Assembly (NCBI GenBank): GCA_026989095.1
Contig: JALSKA010000014.1
Span: forward strand, 1 to 32,847
Source: Ardenticatenaceae bacterium
GTDB taxonomy: Bacteria > Chloroflexota > Anaerolineae > Ardenticatenales > Ardenticatenaceae
DNA: 32,847 bases
Direction of reading: 5' to 3'
How positions within the stretch are numbered: the stretch's first letter is position 1; each line of letters opens with the position of its first letter. The notes below the pieces were generated by a model. That model did no database searches. It worked only from the letters and a program-made list of their open reading frames with translations, and was not told where the DNA came from. Position numbers and translations under genes: made by a program. Below, in pieces: positions 18,667 to 26,938 of this stretch.

Positions 18667-20385
18667 ATGGGCCGCGGTTTCCAGGCCGTTGCTCCTCCCA
18701 GACTCGGTTCCCTCACCCTGGGGCTTCTCGTGGTGGTGCTCCTCCTGCTCCCCTTCGAGGTCATTCGCCCGACGCTGTCGGTGGGCCCCCTGCGCGTGAC
18801 CAACGTGGAGCTGGCCTTGGGCGCCTTCGTCTTGGCGGCGACGGCTGGCCGCCCCCGTTGGCACCCTCGGATGTCCGACGGGGCGCTGGCCCTCTTCCTG
18901 GGCGCGGCCTTGCTCTCGGCCCTGGTGGCGCCGGCCTACCGTCCTGAGGCGCTCAAGTTCGCCCTGCGCCTGGCGGCCGGCGCGGCCTTTATGGGCGCCG
19001 TGGCTGTCTGCCTCCGGGAGACGTGCTCTTGGCGACCGTTCCTGTGGGCCGCTGTGGCGGGAGGTGTGGCAAGCGCCCTGCTGGGCCTCGGCGAGGTGGC
19101 GGGGTGGAGCTTTCTGGAGCCGTGGCTCCCGGCGTTCAAGGAGAGCCCCAGTCGCGTGGGGGGCACGTTGCGCCTGAGCGGCTCCTTCCAATACGCCACC
19201 ATTGCCTCGGCCTACTTCGAGATGGTGTGGCCCCTGGCGGCCGTGTTGGCCGCCTCCGGGCGGGGCCGGGAGCGGGCGGCCGCCTTGGGCGCCGTGGGCC
19301 TGTTGGGCGTGGCCGTGGCCCTGACCTTGACGCGCAGCGGCGCGGCCACCGTGCTCCTCACGGCCCTGGTGCTCGGCGGAGGGGCCGTGGCCGACCGTCG
19401 TCTGAGGCCGTTGGCCGTGCCCGCCACGGTGGCCGCGGCCAGTGTGGTGGCGGCCACCGCCCTGTTGGCCTGGAGCGCGCCGGCCGTGCGCGCCCGGCTC
19501 GTCACCGAGAATGACCTGACGTGGTACGGGGCGCGGTACACGGTGCCGGCCGCCGTGCGGGTTCGCGCCGGCGACGTGGTGACAGTGACGGTTGAGGTGG
19601 AGAACACGGGGGCGGTCACGTGGACGCCCGAGGGCGAGACGGCCTTCGCCTTGGGGGCCTATTGGCGGCGGGCCGAGGACGGCGCCACCCTCGACGTGCC
19701 CCACGTGGAGTGGCCCCTTCCACGCCCGGTTCCCCCCGGGGAGCGCGTGCGCCTCCGCGTGGCCGTGCCCGTGGCCCTCCCGCCGGGCACCTACCGGCTC
19801 ACCTGGGGAATGCTCCAGCGCCAGATCCTCTGGTTCCGCCACCGCGGCGTGCCCGAGGCCACGACGCTGGTCGAGGTGGAGGGCGAGGGACACGCGGAAC
19901 CCGTTCACCCCGATGCCAGGCCCCCGGAGCCCGTGCCCACGACCCCGCCCACGGTCTCCCGCCGCGACCTGTGGCGCGCCGCGTGGGCCATGTGGCGCGA
20001 GCGCCCGCTGCTGGGCCACGGCCCCGACACGTTCCGGCAACGTTACGGGAGCTATCTGGGACTCCCGGCGTGGGACCGCCGCCTGCACGCCAACAACCTC
20101 TACCTGGAGCTGCTGAGCGGCGTGGGGCTGGTGGGCGTGGCCGGGTTTGTGGCCTTCCTCCTGGCCGTCGCGCGGGACCTGTGGCGCCACTGGCGGACGG
20201 CCGAGGCCGACGGGGCACTGTGGGCCGCCGGGGTGGGCGCCGGGGTGCTGGCCTTCGCCGTCCACGGGCTGTTGGACGCCTTCTTGGGGTTCACGCCCAC
20301 GGCCTCGCTCTTCTGGCTGCTCGTGGGCGTGGGACGGGCCCTGGTGGAGCGGGGCGCCGAGGTCGGCGCGGCCGGCGGGCGTTAG
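18667..20385 (+). CDS. O-antigen ligase/polymerase-like membrane protein with inserted Ig-like domain
   Basis: The 572-residue protein has about ten hydrophobic helices and the Wzy_C-type signature near the C-terminus: LLGHGPDTFRQRYGSYLG and His474 in HANNLYLELLSGVGLVG. This family attaches or polymerises surface glycans on the outer face of the membrane. Unusually, residues about 279-407 form a beta-rich soluble domain (VTVTVEVENTGAVTWTPEG, VPPGERVRLRVAVPV, LPPGTYRLTW) resembling NBR1-type Ig-like domains. It is inserted in the external loop between the hydrophobic core and the catalytic motif. The ATG at 18667 follows GGAGG. The stop overlaps the convergent glycosyltransferase stop by 4 bases. 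Confidence 0.88.
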   Translation: MGRGFQAVAPPRLGSLTLGLLVVVLLLLPFEVIRPTLSVGPLRVTNVELALGAFVLAATAGRPRWHPRMSDGALALFLGAALLSALVAPAYRPEALKFALRLAAGAAFMGAVAVCLRETCSWRPFLWAAVAGGVASALLGLGEVAGWSFLEPWLPAFKESPSRVGGTLRLSGSFQYATIASAYFEMVWPLAAVLAASGRGRERAAALGAVGLLGVAVALTLTRSGAATVLLTALVLGGGAVADRRLRPLAVPATVAAASVVAATALLAWSAPAVRARLVTENDLTWYGARYTVPAAVRVRAGDVVTVTVEVENTGAVTWTPEGETAFALGAYWRRAEDGATLDVPHVEWPLPRPVPPGERVRLRVAVPVALPPGTYRLTWGMLQRQILWFRHRGVPEATTLVEVEGEGHAEPVHPDARPPEPVPTTPPTVSRRDLWRAAWAMWRERPLLGHGPDTFRQRYGSYLGLPAWDRRLHANNLYLELLSGVGLVGVAGFVAFLLAVARDLWRHWRTAEADGALWAAGVGAGVLAFAVHGLLDAFLGFTPTASLFWLLVGVGRALVERGAEVGAAGGR

Positions 20386-21497
20386 CCGCGTGTCGCGCGG
20401 GCGTAGAGGGCGGTCAGGCTCTCCACGGTGCGCTCCAGGCTGAAGCGGGCTTCGATGACCTCCCGGGTTCGTCGGGCCAAGGCCGTGAGGTCCTCGTCCA
20501 GCAGGCGCGCTGTGGCCTCGGCCAGGGCGAGGGGATCGCCGGTCGGGGCGCTTTGGGCAACGCCCAGCTCGTGCAGTTCGGGGACGAGGCCCACGGCCGT
20601 GCCGGCCGTGGGCGTGCCGCAGGCGGCTGCCTCGAGGATGACGAGGCTCTGGTTCTCGAAGCGGGAGCTGCTCACCAGCACGTCGGCGGCGCGGTAGAAG
20701 GGGGGCAGGTGGTCGTGGGGCACGGGGCCGTGGAAGGTGACGTGATCGGCCACGCCAAGAGAGCGGGCCAGGCGCACCAGCGGGGCGCGCAGGGGGCCGT
20801 CGCCCACAACGTGCAGGTGGACGCGGGGGTGGCGGGCGCGCAGGTGGGCCAGGGCCTGCAGGAGGGTGGCCTGGTCCTTCACGGGCACCAGGGAGGCCAC
20901 GTGGAGCAGGGCCGGTCGGCCCGTCAGGTTCACACGGTCGCCCGAGGGCGTGAACCGGCGGGCGTTGACCCCCAACGTGCAGGCCACCACGCCCCGGGTG
21001 CGCCCCCGCGTGCGGACCAGGCGTTCGATGGGGCGGGAGCCCACGGCGATCACGTCGGCCCACCGCAGGGTGATGCGGACCAGGAGCCGGTTCCAGCGGC
21101 TGAGCTGTCCCCCGTAGCCGATCTCCGGGATGGCGACGAGCTCGCCCCCGAAGAGGGAGACGAGGGCGGCGCGCCCCGTCATCCTGCCGGCCACGGTGGC
21201 GAGGGCCCCGGGTTCGTCGCCCCAGTAGGCGTGGTAGAGCTCCGCGGGCGTGGCCCGCAGGGCCCGCAGGGCCCGGGCGAAGAGGGGCAGCCGGCCCAGG
21301 CCGCCCACAGTGCCGCCCCCCAGTGCCTCGACCTGGATGCCGTCCACGGCGTAGGTGTGCGGCCTCGGAGGGTAGCGCAGGGTCACCACGGTGACGTGAC
21401 ACCGGGCCGCCAGCGCCCGCGCCAACTCCAGGAGGGCGGGGATGCACCAGTCCCGCTCGTGGGCGCTGAAGCCCGGAGTAATTAAGGTGACTCGCAT
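20382..21497 (-). CDS. Glycosyltransferase family 4 (GT-B fold)
   Basis: The 371-residue protein has a Rossmann-like N-terminal domain (TLITPGFSAHERD) and the GT4 C-terminal domain with HVASLVPVKDQATLLQAL, VVGDGPLRAPL and the catalytic E-x7-E motif in RFENQSLVILEAAACG. It would transfer a sugar from a nucleotide donor on the cytoplasmic side of the membrane. The exact sugar cannot be told. The neighbouring O-antigen-ligase-like gene, though convergent, suggests a shared surface polysaccharide pathway. The ATG at 21497 lies inside the end of the upstream peroxidase-related gene (16-base overlap), so translation is likely coupled to reading that gene to its end. Confidence 0.93.
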   Translation of the reverse strand: MRVTLITPGFSAHERDWCIPALLELARALAARCHVTVVTLRYPPRPHTYAVDGIQVEALGGGTVGGLGRLPLFARALRALRATPAELYHAYWGDEPGALATVAGRMTGRAALVSLFGGELVAIPEIGYGGQLSRWNRLLVRITLRWADVIAVGSRPIERLVRTRGRTRGVVACTLGVNARRFTPSGDRVNLTGRPALLHVASLVPVKDQATLLQALAHLRARHPRVHLHVVGDGPLRAPLVRLARSLGVADHVTFHGPVPHDHLPPFYRAADVLVSSSRFENQSLVILEAAACGTPTAGTAVGLVPELHELGVAQSAPTGDPLALAEATARLLDEDLTALARRTREVIEARFSLERTVESLTALYARATRG

Positions 21498-22126
21498 GGG
21501 TCCACAGGGTCCACAGGTGGCTCTGCCCGCATATCGCCGCCCGGCTCCAGCCGCTCCTCCTCGCGCCAGTACGCCTCCAGGCTCACGCCCAAGCCCTCGG
21601 CCAGGCGGTTGACGAAGTTGAAGTAGGCCACGATGCTGGCCATGTCCAGGATGGCCCGGTCGTCCCAGCCGGCGCGGCGAAGGCGTTCCACATCCTCCTC
21701 GCGGACGGCCCAAGGTGTGCGGGTGAGCTTGATGGCGTACTCGAGCATGGCCCGCTCGGCTGGCGATATGGGCGCGTCGGCCAGGCCTGACGCCAGCTCG
21801 CGCACCAACGTCTCGTCTCCGGTGAGCCGACGGAGCGCCGCTCCGTGGTGGGTCATTCAGTACTGGCACCGGTTGGCCGCGGAGACCACCAGGGCGATCA
21901 TCTCCCGCTGGGCGCGGCTGAGGGGGGATGGGCCGTACATGAGCGTCCGGTAGAGTGCCCGGTGGTCGAGCATGGCGGCCGGGTTGAGGCTGTGGACGGC
22001 CATGATGTGGGCCGGCTCGCCGGTCTGGGGATCAGCACAGCGGGCATACGCCCGCCGGAGGGCGTCGTCGGCTTGGTCCGGCGGAACAACGCGAATCCAG
22101 GCGGCTGATTGGGTGTGGGCGCTCAT
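21482..22126 (-). CDS. AhpD-like peroxidase-related protein, candidate selenoprotein with in-frame UGA
   Basis: The 215-codon frame encodes a peroxidase-related carboxymuconolactone-decarboxylase-fold protein. It is complete except for a TGA at codon 90 (complement of 21857-21859). The catalytic region reads Glu75-x11-Cys87-Gln-Tyr-[UGA90]-Met-Thr-His-His94. In AhpD the pattern is E-x11-C-x2-C-x3-H, so the UGA stands exactly for the second, peroxide-reactive Cys and the proton-relay Glu and His are kept. The sequence before and after the UGA is family-like with no decay. The most economical reading is selenocysteine, giving a CxxU redox motif. An ATG follows the UGA directly, so two separate peptides are a formal alternative, as are nonsense mutation and sequencing error. 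AGGAGG precedes the ATG at 22126. It overlaps the glycosyltransferase start. Confidence 0.72.
21830..21846 (-). promoter_or_regulatory. Candidate bacterial SECIS hairpin
   Basis: On the minus strand, ten bases after the in-frame UGA, ACGGAGC (complement of 21840-21846) pairs perfectly with GCTCCGT (complement of 21830-21836) around a GGC loop. Opening the last pair gives a CGGCG loop whose first base is the 17th after the UGA. Known bacterial SECIS elements lie inside the reading frame with an apical loop about 16-37 bases after the UGA and a G in the first two loop positions; both criteria are met. Two further C-G pairs can extend the stem past a one-base bulge. SelB binding is inferred. Confidence 0.6.
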
Positions 22127-22262
22127 CGTCCGGTCCTCCTGTCACCGTGTTGCCGTTCGGCGCGGCCGGTGGCATTGCCCCTTTACGATACCCGCAAGCG
22201 GCGCGGAGGGGAAACCGGACGCGGGCACGGGTGGTAGGTTCCCCGGCCACCGGCAAGTGTGC

Positions 22263-22268
22263 TATACT
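22263..22268 (+). promoter_or_regulatory. -10 element of the RarD-like permease gene
   Basis: TATACT is a 5 of 6 match to the -10 consensus, 45 bases before the ATG at 22314. The -35 is poor (TTCCCC at 22239-22244, 18-base spacing). The rest of the 22127-22313 gap, which must also hold the promoter for the divergent peroxidase-related gene, shows nothing else clear. Confidence 0.5.
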
Positions 22269-22313
22269 GGGGCCTCACACGTGGGCAGTGGTGCCCGGAC
22301 AGGAGGGAGCCAG

Positions 22314-23216
22314 ATGCGATACGACAGGCGCGGGCTGGTATATGGGGTGGCCGCCTATGTGATTTGGGGGGTCTCTCCCGTCTACTGGAAGCTCCTCAAA
22401 CAGGTGCCGGCCACCCAGCTCATCGGCCACCGGCTGATCTGGTCGTTCCTCTTCTTGGTGGGCCTCTTCGGGGTGACGGGCCGGCTCCGCCGGCTGCGCT
22501 CCCTGTGGCGCAACCGCCGTGTGGTGGCCGTCTACACGGTGGCCGCGTTCATCCTGGCCGGCAACTGGCTCATTTACGTCTGGGCCGTGAACGCGGGGTT
22601 CATCGTGGAGGCCAGCCTGGGGTATTTCATCAACCCCCTGCTGAGCGTGCTCTTGGGCATGGTGGTGCTCCGGGAGCGGCTGCGCCCCTGGCAGTGGGCG
22701 GCTGTCGGGCTGGCCGCGCTGGGCGTGGGCTACTTGACGGTCACCTACGGCCGGCTGCCCTGGATCGCCTTGGCCCTGGCCGGCACCTTCAGCGTGTACG
22801 GTTTGGTGACGAAGGTGGCGCCGTTGGACGCCCTGGAGGGGCTCACCCTGGAGACCGGCGTGCTCTTCGTGCCGGCGCTGGCCTTTCTGGCGTGGGCCGA
22901 CGCGCGGGGCAGCGGGGCCTTCCTGCGCGCCGGCGCCTGGCCCAGCCTGCTGATGGCCGGCGCCGGGGCCTTCACGGCCGTGCCGCTGCTCTTCTTCGGC
23001 GCCTCGGCGCGGCGCGTTCCGCTGAGCGTGGTGGGCGTGCTCCAGTACCTGGCGCCCACGCTCCAGTTTCTCATTGGCGTCTTGGTCTACCGGGAGCCTT
23101 TCTCCGCCTCCCAGCTCGCCGGCTACGGGGCCGTCTGGGTGGCCCTGCTCATCTTCTGGGCGGACGGGTGGAGGGCTTCCCGGGTCAGGGGCGAGGAGTT
23201 GGCCCTCTCAGGCTGA
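22314..23216 (+). CDS. rarD: EamA-family permease, RarD-like
   Basis: The 300-residue protein has ten predicted transmembrane helices in two EamA repeats and the RarD-specific start GLVYGVAAYVIWGVSPVYWKLL. Other RarD traits are the HRLIWS motif, the NWLIYVWAVN stretch and SLGYFINPLLSVLLG. RarD-type proteins belong to the drug/metabolite transporter superfamily. The name comes from a chloramphenicol-sensitive phenotype, but the physiological substrate is not established. AGGAGGGA lies just upstream of the ATG at 22314. It ends 39 bases from the convergent aroKB gene. A 6-bp hairpin (23209-23225) at its stop could help separate the two transcripts. Confidence 0.93.
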   Translation: MRYDRRGLVYGVAAYVIWGVSPVYWKLLKQVPATQLIGHRLIWSFLFLVGLFGVTGRLRRLRSLWRNRRVVAVYTVAAFILAGNWLIYVWAVNAGFIVEASLGYFINPLLSVLLGMVVLRERLRPWQWAAVGLAALGVGYLTVTYGRLPWIALALAGTFSVYGLVTKVAPLDALEGLTLETGVLFVPALAFLAWADARGSGAFLRAGAWPSLLMAGAGAFTAVPLLFFGASARRVPLSVVGVLQYLAPTLQFLIGVLVYREPFSASQLAGYGAVWVALLIFWADGWRASRVRGEELALSG

Positions 23217-23255
23217 GGGAGCCTGCGGGCGGGCCCACACCCAGCCCCCGGCGGC

Positions 23256-24854
23256 TCACCCCGGGCTGCCGGGGCGCAGAGTTGCGAGCACGGCGCGCAC
23301 GTCCTCGGCCGGCACGCCATCGGTGACGATGACGTCGCCCACGGCGCGCGGCAACACGAGGCGCAGCCGGCCACGCACTTTCTTCTTGTCCCCCTGCATG
23401 GCCTGCCAGACGGCCTCCGGGTCGGCGGGGTAGTGGACCGGCAGGCCCAGCCGGCGGAGCAGGGCTTCCACGCGCGCGGCCAGGGCCTCGTCGGCCAGGC
23501 CCACGCGCGCGGCCAGCCGAGCGGCCAGCACGAGCCCCACGGCCACGGCCTCGCCGTGGGGCAGGGCGTAGTCGCTGACCACCTCCAGGGCGTGGGCGAA
23601 GGTGTGGCCCAAGTTGAGCACGGCCCGGCGCCCGCGCTCGAAGGGGTCCTCCTCCACAATGGCCTTCTTGACGGCAATGGCCTCGCGGATGAGGGCCGGC
23701 CAGGCCCACGCCCCGCTCTCCAGCCACGCCAACAGGTGGGGGGCGCCGATGAGACCGTGTTTGACCACTTCGGCCAGGCCGCAGCGCCGCTCCCGCTCGG
23801 GCAGGGTGCGCAGGAAGCGGGTGTCGGCCACCACGAGGGCCGGCTGTTTGAAGGCGCCGATGAGGTTCTTCGCCCGGGGATGGTCCACGCCCACCTTGCC
23901 GCCCACGCTGGCGTCCACCATGGCCAACAGCGAGGTGGGCATCTGGACGAAGGGGATCCCGCGCATGTAGGTGGCGGCCACGAAGCCGGCCAAGTCGCCC
24001 ACCACGCCCCCGCCCAGGGCCAGAACTGTTGAGGTGCGGTCGAAGCCGTCTTCCAACAGGCGCCCGTGGAGCCACAGGGCCATCTCCGGTGTCTTGGAGC
24101 CCTCGCCGGCCGGCACCTCGTACACGCGGGCCTCCAGGCCGGCAGCAGCCAGGTCGGCCTGAACCGAGGCCGCGTGCAGGGGGGCCACGTGGCTGTCGCT
24201 GATGATGGCCACGGTTCCCAGGAGCTCTCTTTCCCTCATCCAGGCTCCCAGGTCGGCCGTGGCGTCGAAGCCGATCAGGATGGGATAGGTGCCCCCGGGG
24301 TGCCGGACCCACATCACCTCGGGCGGCGCCGTTGGCGTGGGCTTGGCGTGGGGCACCAAGGCGAGGAGCTCCTCCACCACGTCGTCAGGAGAGCGGCCCG
24401 TGGTCTCCACCCGGTGGGGGAGGAGGTCATACGCGGCGCGCCGGCGGGCGTACAGCTCGCGGAGGCGGGCCAGGGGATCAGGGCCGGCGAGCAGGGGGCG
24501 CTGCTCGATCTCCCCCCGGAGCCGTTCCACGATGGCCTCCGCCGTGGCCCGCAGTTCCACCACGATGCCGTTGGCGCCCAGGGCGCGGCGGTTCTGGGCG
24601 GCGAGGAGCGTGCCGCCGCCCGTGGCGATGACCAGGCCGTGCCGCTGTCCCAGCTCGGCCGCCACCGCGGCTTCGGCGTGGCGGAAGGCCGTTTCGCCCC
24701 TCCTGGCGAAGAGCTCCGGGATGGAAAGGCCCGTGCGGCGCTCGATCTCGGCGTCCATGTCCACGAAGGGCCGTTCCAGGCGCCGGGCCAGGAGTCGGCC
24801 CACGGTGGTCTTTCCCGTCCCCATGAAGCCGGTGAGCACGATGTTGGGGTCCAC
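23256..24854 (-). CDS. aroKB: Fused shikimate kinase / 3-dehydroquinate synthase (AroK-AroB)
   Basis: One 532-residue chain carries two shikimate-pathway enzymes. Residues 1-170 are shikimate kinase with P-loop GFMGTGKTT (9-17), the DMDAEIERR shikimate-binding motif and ATGGGT. Residues from about 185 to the end are 3-dehydroquinate synthase with GGGVVGDLAGFVAATYMRG, MPTSLLAMVDASVGGK, LNLGHTFAHALE and LPHGEAVAVG, which include the zinc ligands. The domains thus catalyse step 5 and step 2 of the pathway. Such fusions are known in some thermophilic and other bacteria. The start is GTG at 24854 after AGGAGG; the ATG at 24859 is out of frame. It is the last gene of the aromatic operon. Confidence 0.97.
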   Translation of the reverse strand: MDPNIVLTGFMGTGKTTVGRLLARRLERPFVDMDAEIERRTGLSIPELFARRGETAFRHAEAAVAAELGQRHGLVIATGGGTLLAAQNRRALGANGIVVELRATAEAIVERLRGEIEQRPLLAGPDPLARLRELYARRRAAYDLLPHRVETTGRSPDDVVEELLALVPHAKPTPTAPPEVMWVRHPGGTYPILIGFDATADLGAWMRERELLGTVAIISDSHVAPLHAASVQADLAAAGLEARVYEVPAGEGSKTPEMALWLHGRLLEDGFDRTSTVLALGGGVVGDLAGFVAATYMRGIPFVQMPTSLLAMVDASVGGKVGVDHPRAKNLIGAFKQPALVVADTRFLRTLPERERRCGLAEVVKHGLIGAPHLLAWLESGAWAWPALIREAIAVKKAIVEEDPFERGRRAVLNLGHTFAHALEVVSDYALPHGEAVAVGLVLAARLAARVGLADEALAARVEALLRRLGLPVHYPADPEAVWQAMQGDKKKVRGRLRLVLPRAVGDVIVTDGVPAEDVRAVLATLRPGSPG

Positions 24855-24866
24855 GGCATCTGCCTC

Positions 24867-26048
24867 CTACTCGAGCCCCACGTCCCAGCGGTAGGGCCTC
24901 TGGCGCACGCCCTCCCGCACCCAGCGGGCGTGTTCCTCCAGCAGGAGGGCGTACCGGGCGCGCATTTCGGCCAGGCTGTCGCCGCCCAGCTTCTCGATGA
25001 GGGCATCGGCCACCACGAAGGCCAACATGGCCTCGCCCACTACCACGGCCCTGGGCACGGCGGTGAAATCGCTGCGCTCGTAGACGGTTGGCTCTTCCTC
25101 TCCTGTGGCCAGGTTGACCGAGGGCATGCCCTTGAGGATGGTGGAGATGGGCTTCATGGCCGCCCGCACGACGATGGGCTCGCCGGTGGTGATGCCCCCC
25201 TCGAAGCCCCCCGCGTTGTTCGAGGGGCGCACGATGCGGCCCTGGTGCCACCGGAACGGGTCGTGGACGTGGGAGCCCCTCTGGCGGGCGTTGTGGAAGG
25301 CCGGCCCGATCTCCACGCCCTTGATGGCCGGGATGCTCATGATGGCCTGGGCAATGCGCGCCTCGAGCTTGCGGTCCCAGTGGACGTGGCTGCCCAAGCC
25401 GGGCGGGACGCCCGTGGCCACCACCTCGAAGATGCCGCCCAGGGTGTCCTGGTCGCGGATCACGGCGCGGATGGCCTCCCTCATGGCCTCGGCGGCCTCC
25501 GGGTCGGGGCAGCGGACGTCGTTCTCCTCGGCGCGCCTCCAGCGTTCCGGGTAGTCCATGTGGTCTACGCGCGCCTCCACCGGGCCGAGGGCCACGACGT
25601 AGCCGCCCACGTGGATGTCGAAGGCGGCCAACAGGCGCTTGCAGAGGGCGCCCACGGCCACCCGCATGGTGGTTTCGCGGGCGCTGGCCCGCTCCAGGGC
25701 GTGGCGGAGGTCCTCGTAGCCGTACTTGAGGCCTCCGGTCAGGTCGGCGTGGCCCGGCCGGGGACGGGTGATGGGAGGGATGTCACGCCCCTGCCAGTTG
25801 GGCCAGTCGTCGTTGACCACGTGCAGCGCAATGGGCGCGCCGGTGGTCTGGCCGGCGATGATGCCCGACGTGATGCGCACGCGGTCCTTCTCGATCTTCA
25901 TGCGCCCGCCGCTGCCGAAGCCCCGCTGCCGGCGGGCCAGCTCGCGGTTGATGTCGTCGGCCGTCAGGGAGACGCCGGCGGGGAAGCCCTCCAGAATGGC
26001 CGTCAGCGCCGGGCCGTGGGATTCGCCGGCGGTGAGGAAGCGCAACAT
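24867..26048 (-). CDS. aroC: Chorismate synthase
   Basis: AroC converts EPSP to chorismate with reduced FMN as catalyst, the last common step of aromatic biosynthesis. The 393-residue product has the family motifs GESHGPALTAILEGFPAG, RRQRGFGSGGRMKIE, GHADLTGGLKYG and RASARETTMRVAVGA, plus the C-terminal RSDFTAVPRA. Length is normal. AGGAGG lies just ahead of the ATG at 26048. The stop is 12 bases before the GTG of aroKB. The 44-base gap to aroE contains nothing but the ribosome binding site. Confidence 0.98.
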   Translation of the reverse strand: MLRFLTAGESHGPALTAILEGFPAGVSLTADDINRELARRQRGFGSGGRMKIEKDRVRITSGIIAGQTTGAPIALHVVNDDWPNWQGRDIPPITRPRPGHADLTGGLKYGYEDLRHALERASARETTMRVAVGALCKRLLAAFDIHVGGYVVALGPVEARVDHMDYPERWRRAEENDVRCPDPEAAEAMREAIRAVIRDQDTLGGIFEVVATGVPPGLGSHVHWDRKLEARIAQAIMSIPAIKGVEIGPAFHNARQRGSHVHDPFRWHQGRIVRPSNNAGGFEGGITTGEPIVVRAAMKPISTILKGMPSVNLATGEEEPTVYERSDFTAVPRAVVVGEAMLAFVVADALIEKLGGDSLAEMRARYALLLEEHARWVREGVRQRPYRWDVGLE

Positions 26049-26092
26049 AGTCGTTTTTCCTCCTGCATGGGTGGTCCTCTTCGGCGGTGAGC

Positions 26093-26929
26093 TCATTGGG
26101 CTTCGAGGGCACGCCGCATGACATCCAGGGGAGGGGGCGTGCCCGTCCACAGCTCGAAGGCCACGGCGCCCTGGTGGAGCAACATGCCCAGCCCGTCGAT
26201 GGTGGTGGCGCCGGCCCGCCGGGCCCGGGCGACCAGCGCCGTCTCGCGCGGCGTGTAGACTGTCTCGTACAGGGTCAGTGAGGGGGGGATGGCCACTTCT
26301 TCGGGCAGGGGGCAAGCGTCGGCGTGGGGAGCCATGCCCACGCTGGTGGCGTTCACCAGGAGGTCGGCCCGGGCCAGGGCGGCTTCGAGGGCTTGGACGG
26401 CGTTCAGGGGGATGGTGGAAACGTGGGCGCGGAAGAGGGCGCCCAGCTCGTCGGCCAGCCGGCGGGCACGGCTCAGGGTGCGGTTGGCCACGGTCACTGT
26501 GGCCCGGGCGGCCAAGAGGGCGTAGACGATGGCGCGCGCGGCCCCGCCGGCGCCCAGCACCACGGCGCGGCAGTCGCGCGGCTCGAATCCCCCCTCCCGC
26601 AGGGCGCGCAGGAAGCCGATGGCGTCGGTGTTGTGGCCTTCGAGTACGCCGTCCCGGTTCACGATGGTGTTGACGGCGCCGATGGCCCGTGCTTCCACGG
26701 TGACTCTGTCCAAGGCCGACATCACCGCCTGCTTGTGGGGCACGGTGACGTTGGCGCCGGCGAAGCCCAGGGCCCGCAGGCCGCGCACGGCATCATCGAC
26801 GTGTGCGGGGGCCACGGGCAGGAAGAGGTACTCCCAGTCCATGCCCAGGGCCTCGAAGGCCGCGTTGTGCATGGCCGGCGAGCGGCTGTGCGCGACCGGC
26901 CACCCCATGATGCCCACATACGTTGGCAT
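26093..26929 (-). CDS. aroE: Shikimate dehydrogenase
   Basis: AroE reduces 3-dehydroshikimate to shikimate with NADPH. The 278-residue protein starts with GIMGWPVAHSRSPAMHNAAF, whose Ser pair binds shikimate, and has the catalytic Lys in NVTVPHKQAVM. The nucleotide-binding loop is GAGGAARA, with NADP preference suggested by NRT in VANRTLSRA. The usual DLVYNPxET motif is YETVYTPRET, with Glu for Asp and Thr for Asn, a small departure. Asn-Thr-Asp in GHNTDAIGFL is retained. It lies 9 bases downstream of aroA, in the same operon. Confidence 0.97.
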   Translation of the reverse strand: MPTYVGIMGWPVAHSRSPAMHNAAFEALGMDWEYLFLPVAPAHVDDAVRGLRALGFAGANVTVPHKQAVMSALDRVTVEARAIGAVNTIVNRDGVLEGHNTDAIGFLRALREGGFEPRDCRAVVLGAGGAARAIVYALLAARATVTVANRTLSRARRLADELGALFRAHVSTIPLNAVQALEAALARADLLVNATSVGMAPHADACPLPEEVAIPPSLTLYETVYTPRETALVARARRAGATTIDGLGMLLHQGAVAFELWTGTPPPLDVMRRALEAQ

Positions 26930-26938
26930 GAATCCCCC

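Noticed and set aside
18361-21447. 1028-codon minus-strand frame across the Usp and O-antigen-ligase genes
   Set aside because: It is antisense to clear membrane-protein and Usp coding sequence and shows the His/Gly/Arg/Pro-rich composition typical of shadow frames in G+C-rich DNA.
21482-21856. Separate 124-residue gene starting at the ATG right after the UGA, and a separate 89-residue gene upstream of it
   Set aside because: Neither half is a complete member of the family. The active site straddles the UGA, and the downstream ATG has no ribosome binding site of its own. One frame with a recoded or mutated codon is simpler.
23209-23225. CAGGCT/AGCCTG hairpin at the RarD stop as a strong bidirectional terminator
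   Set aside because: The stem is only 6 bp, overlaps the stop codon and has no T-run on either strand. It is noted only in the permease entry.
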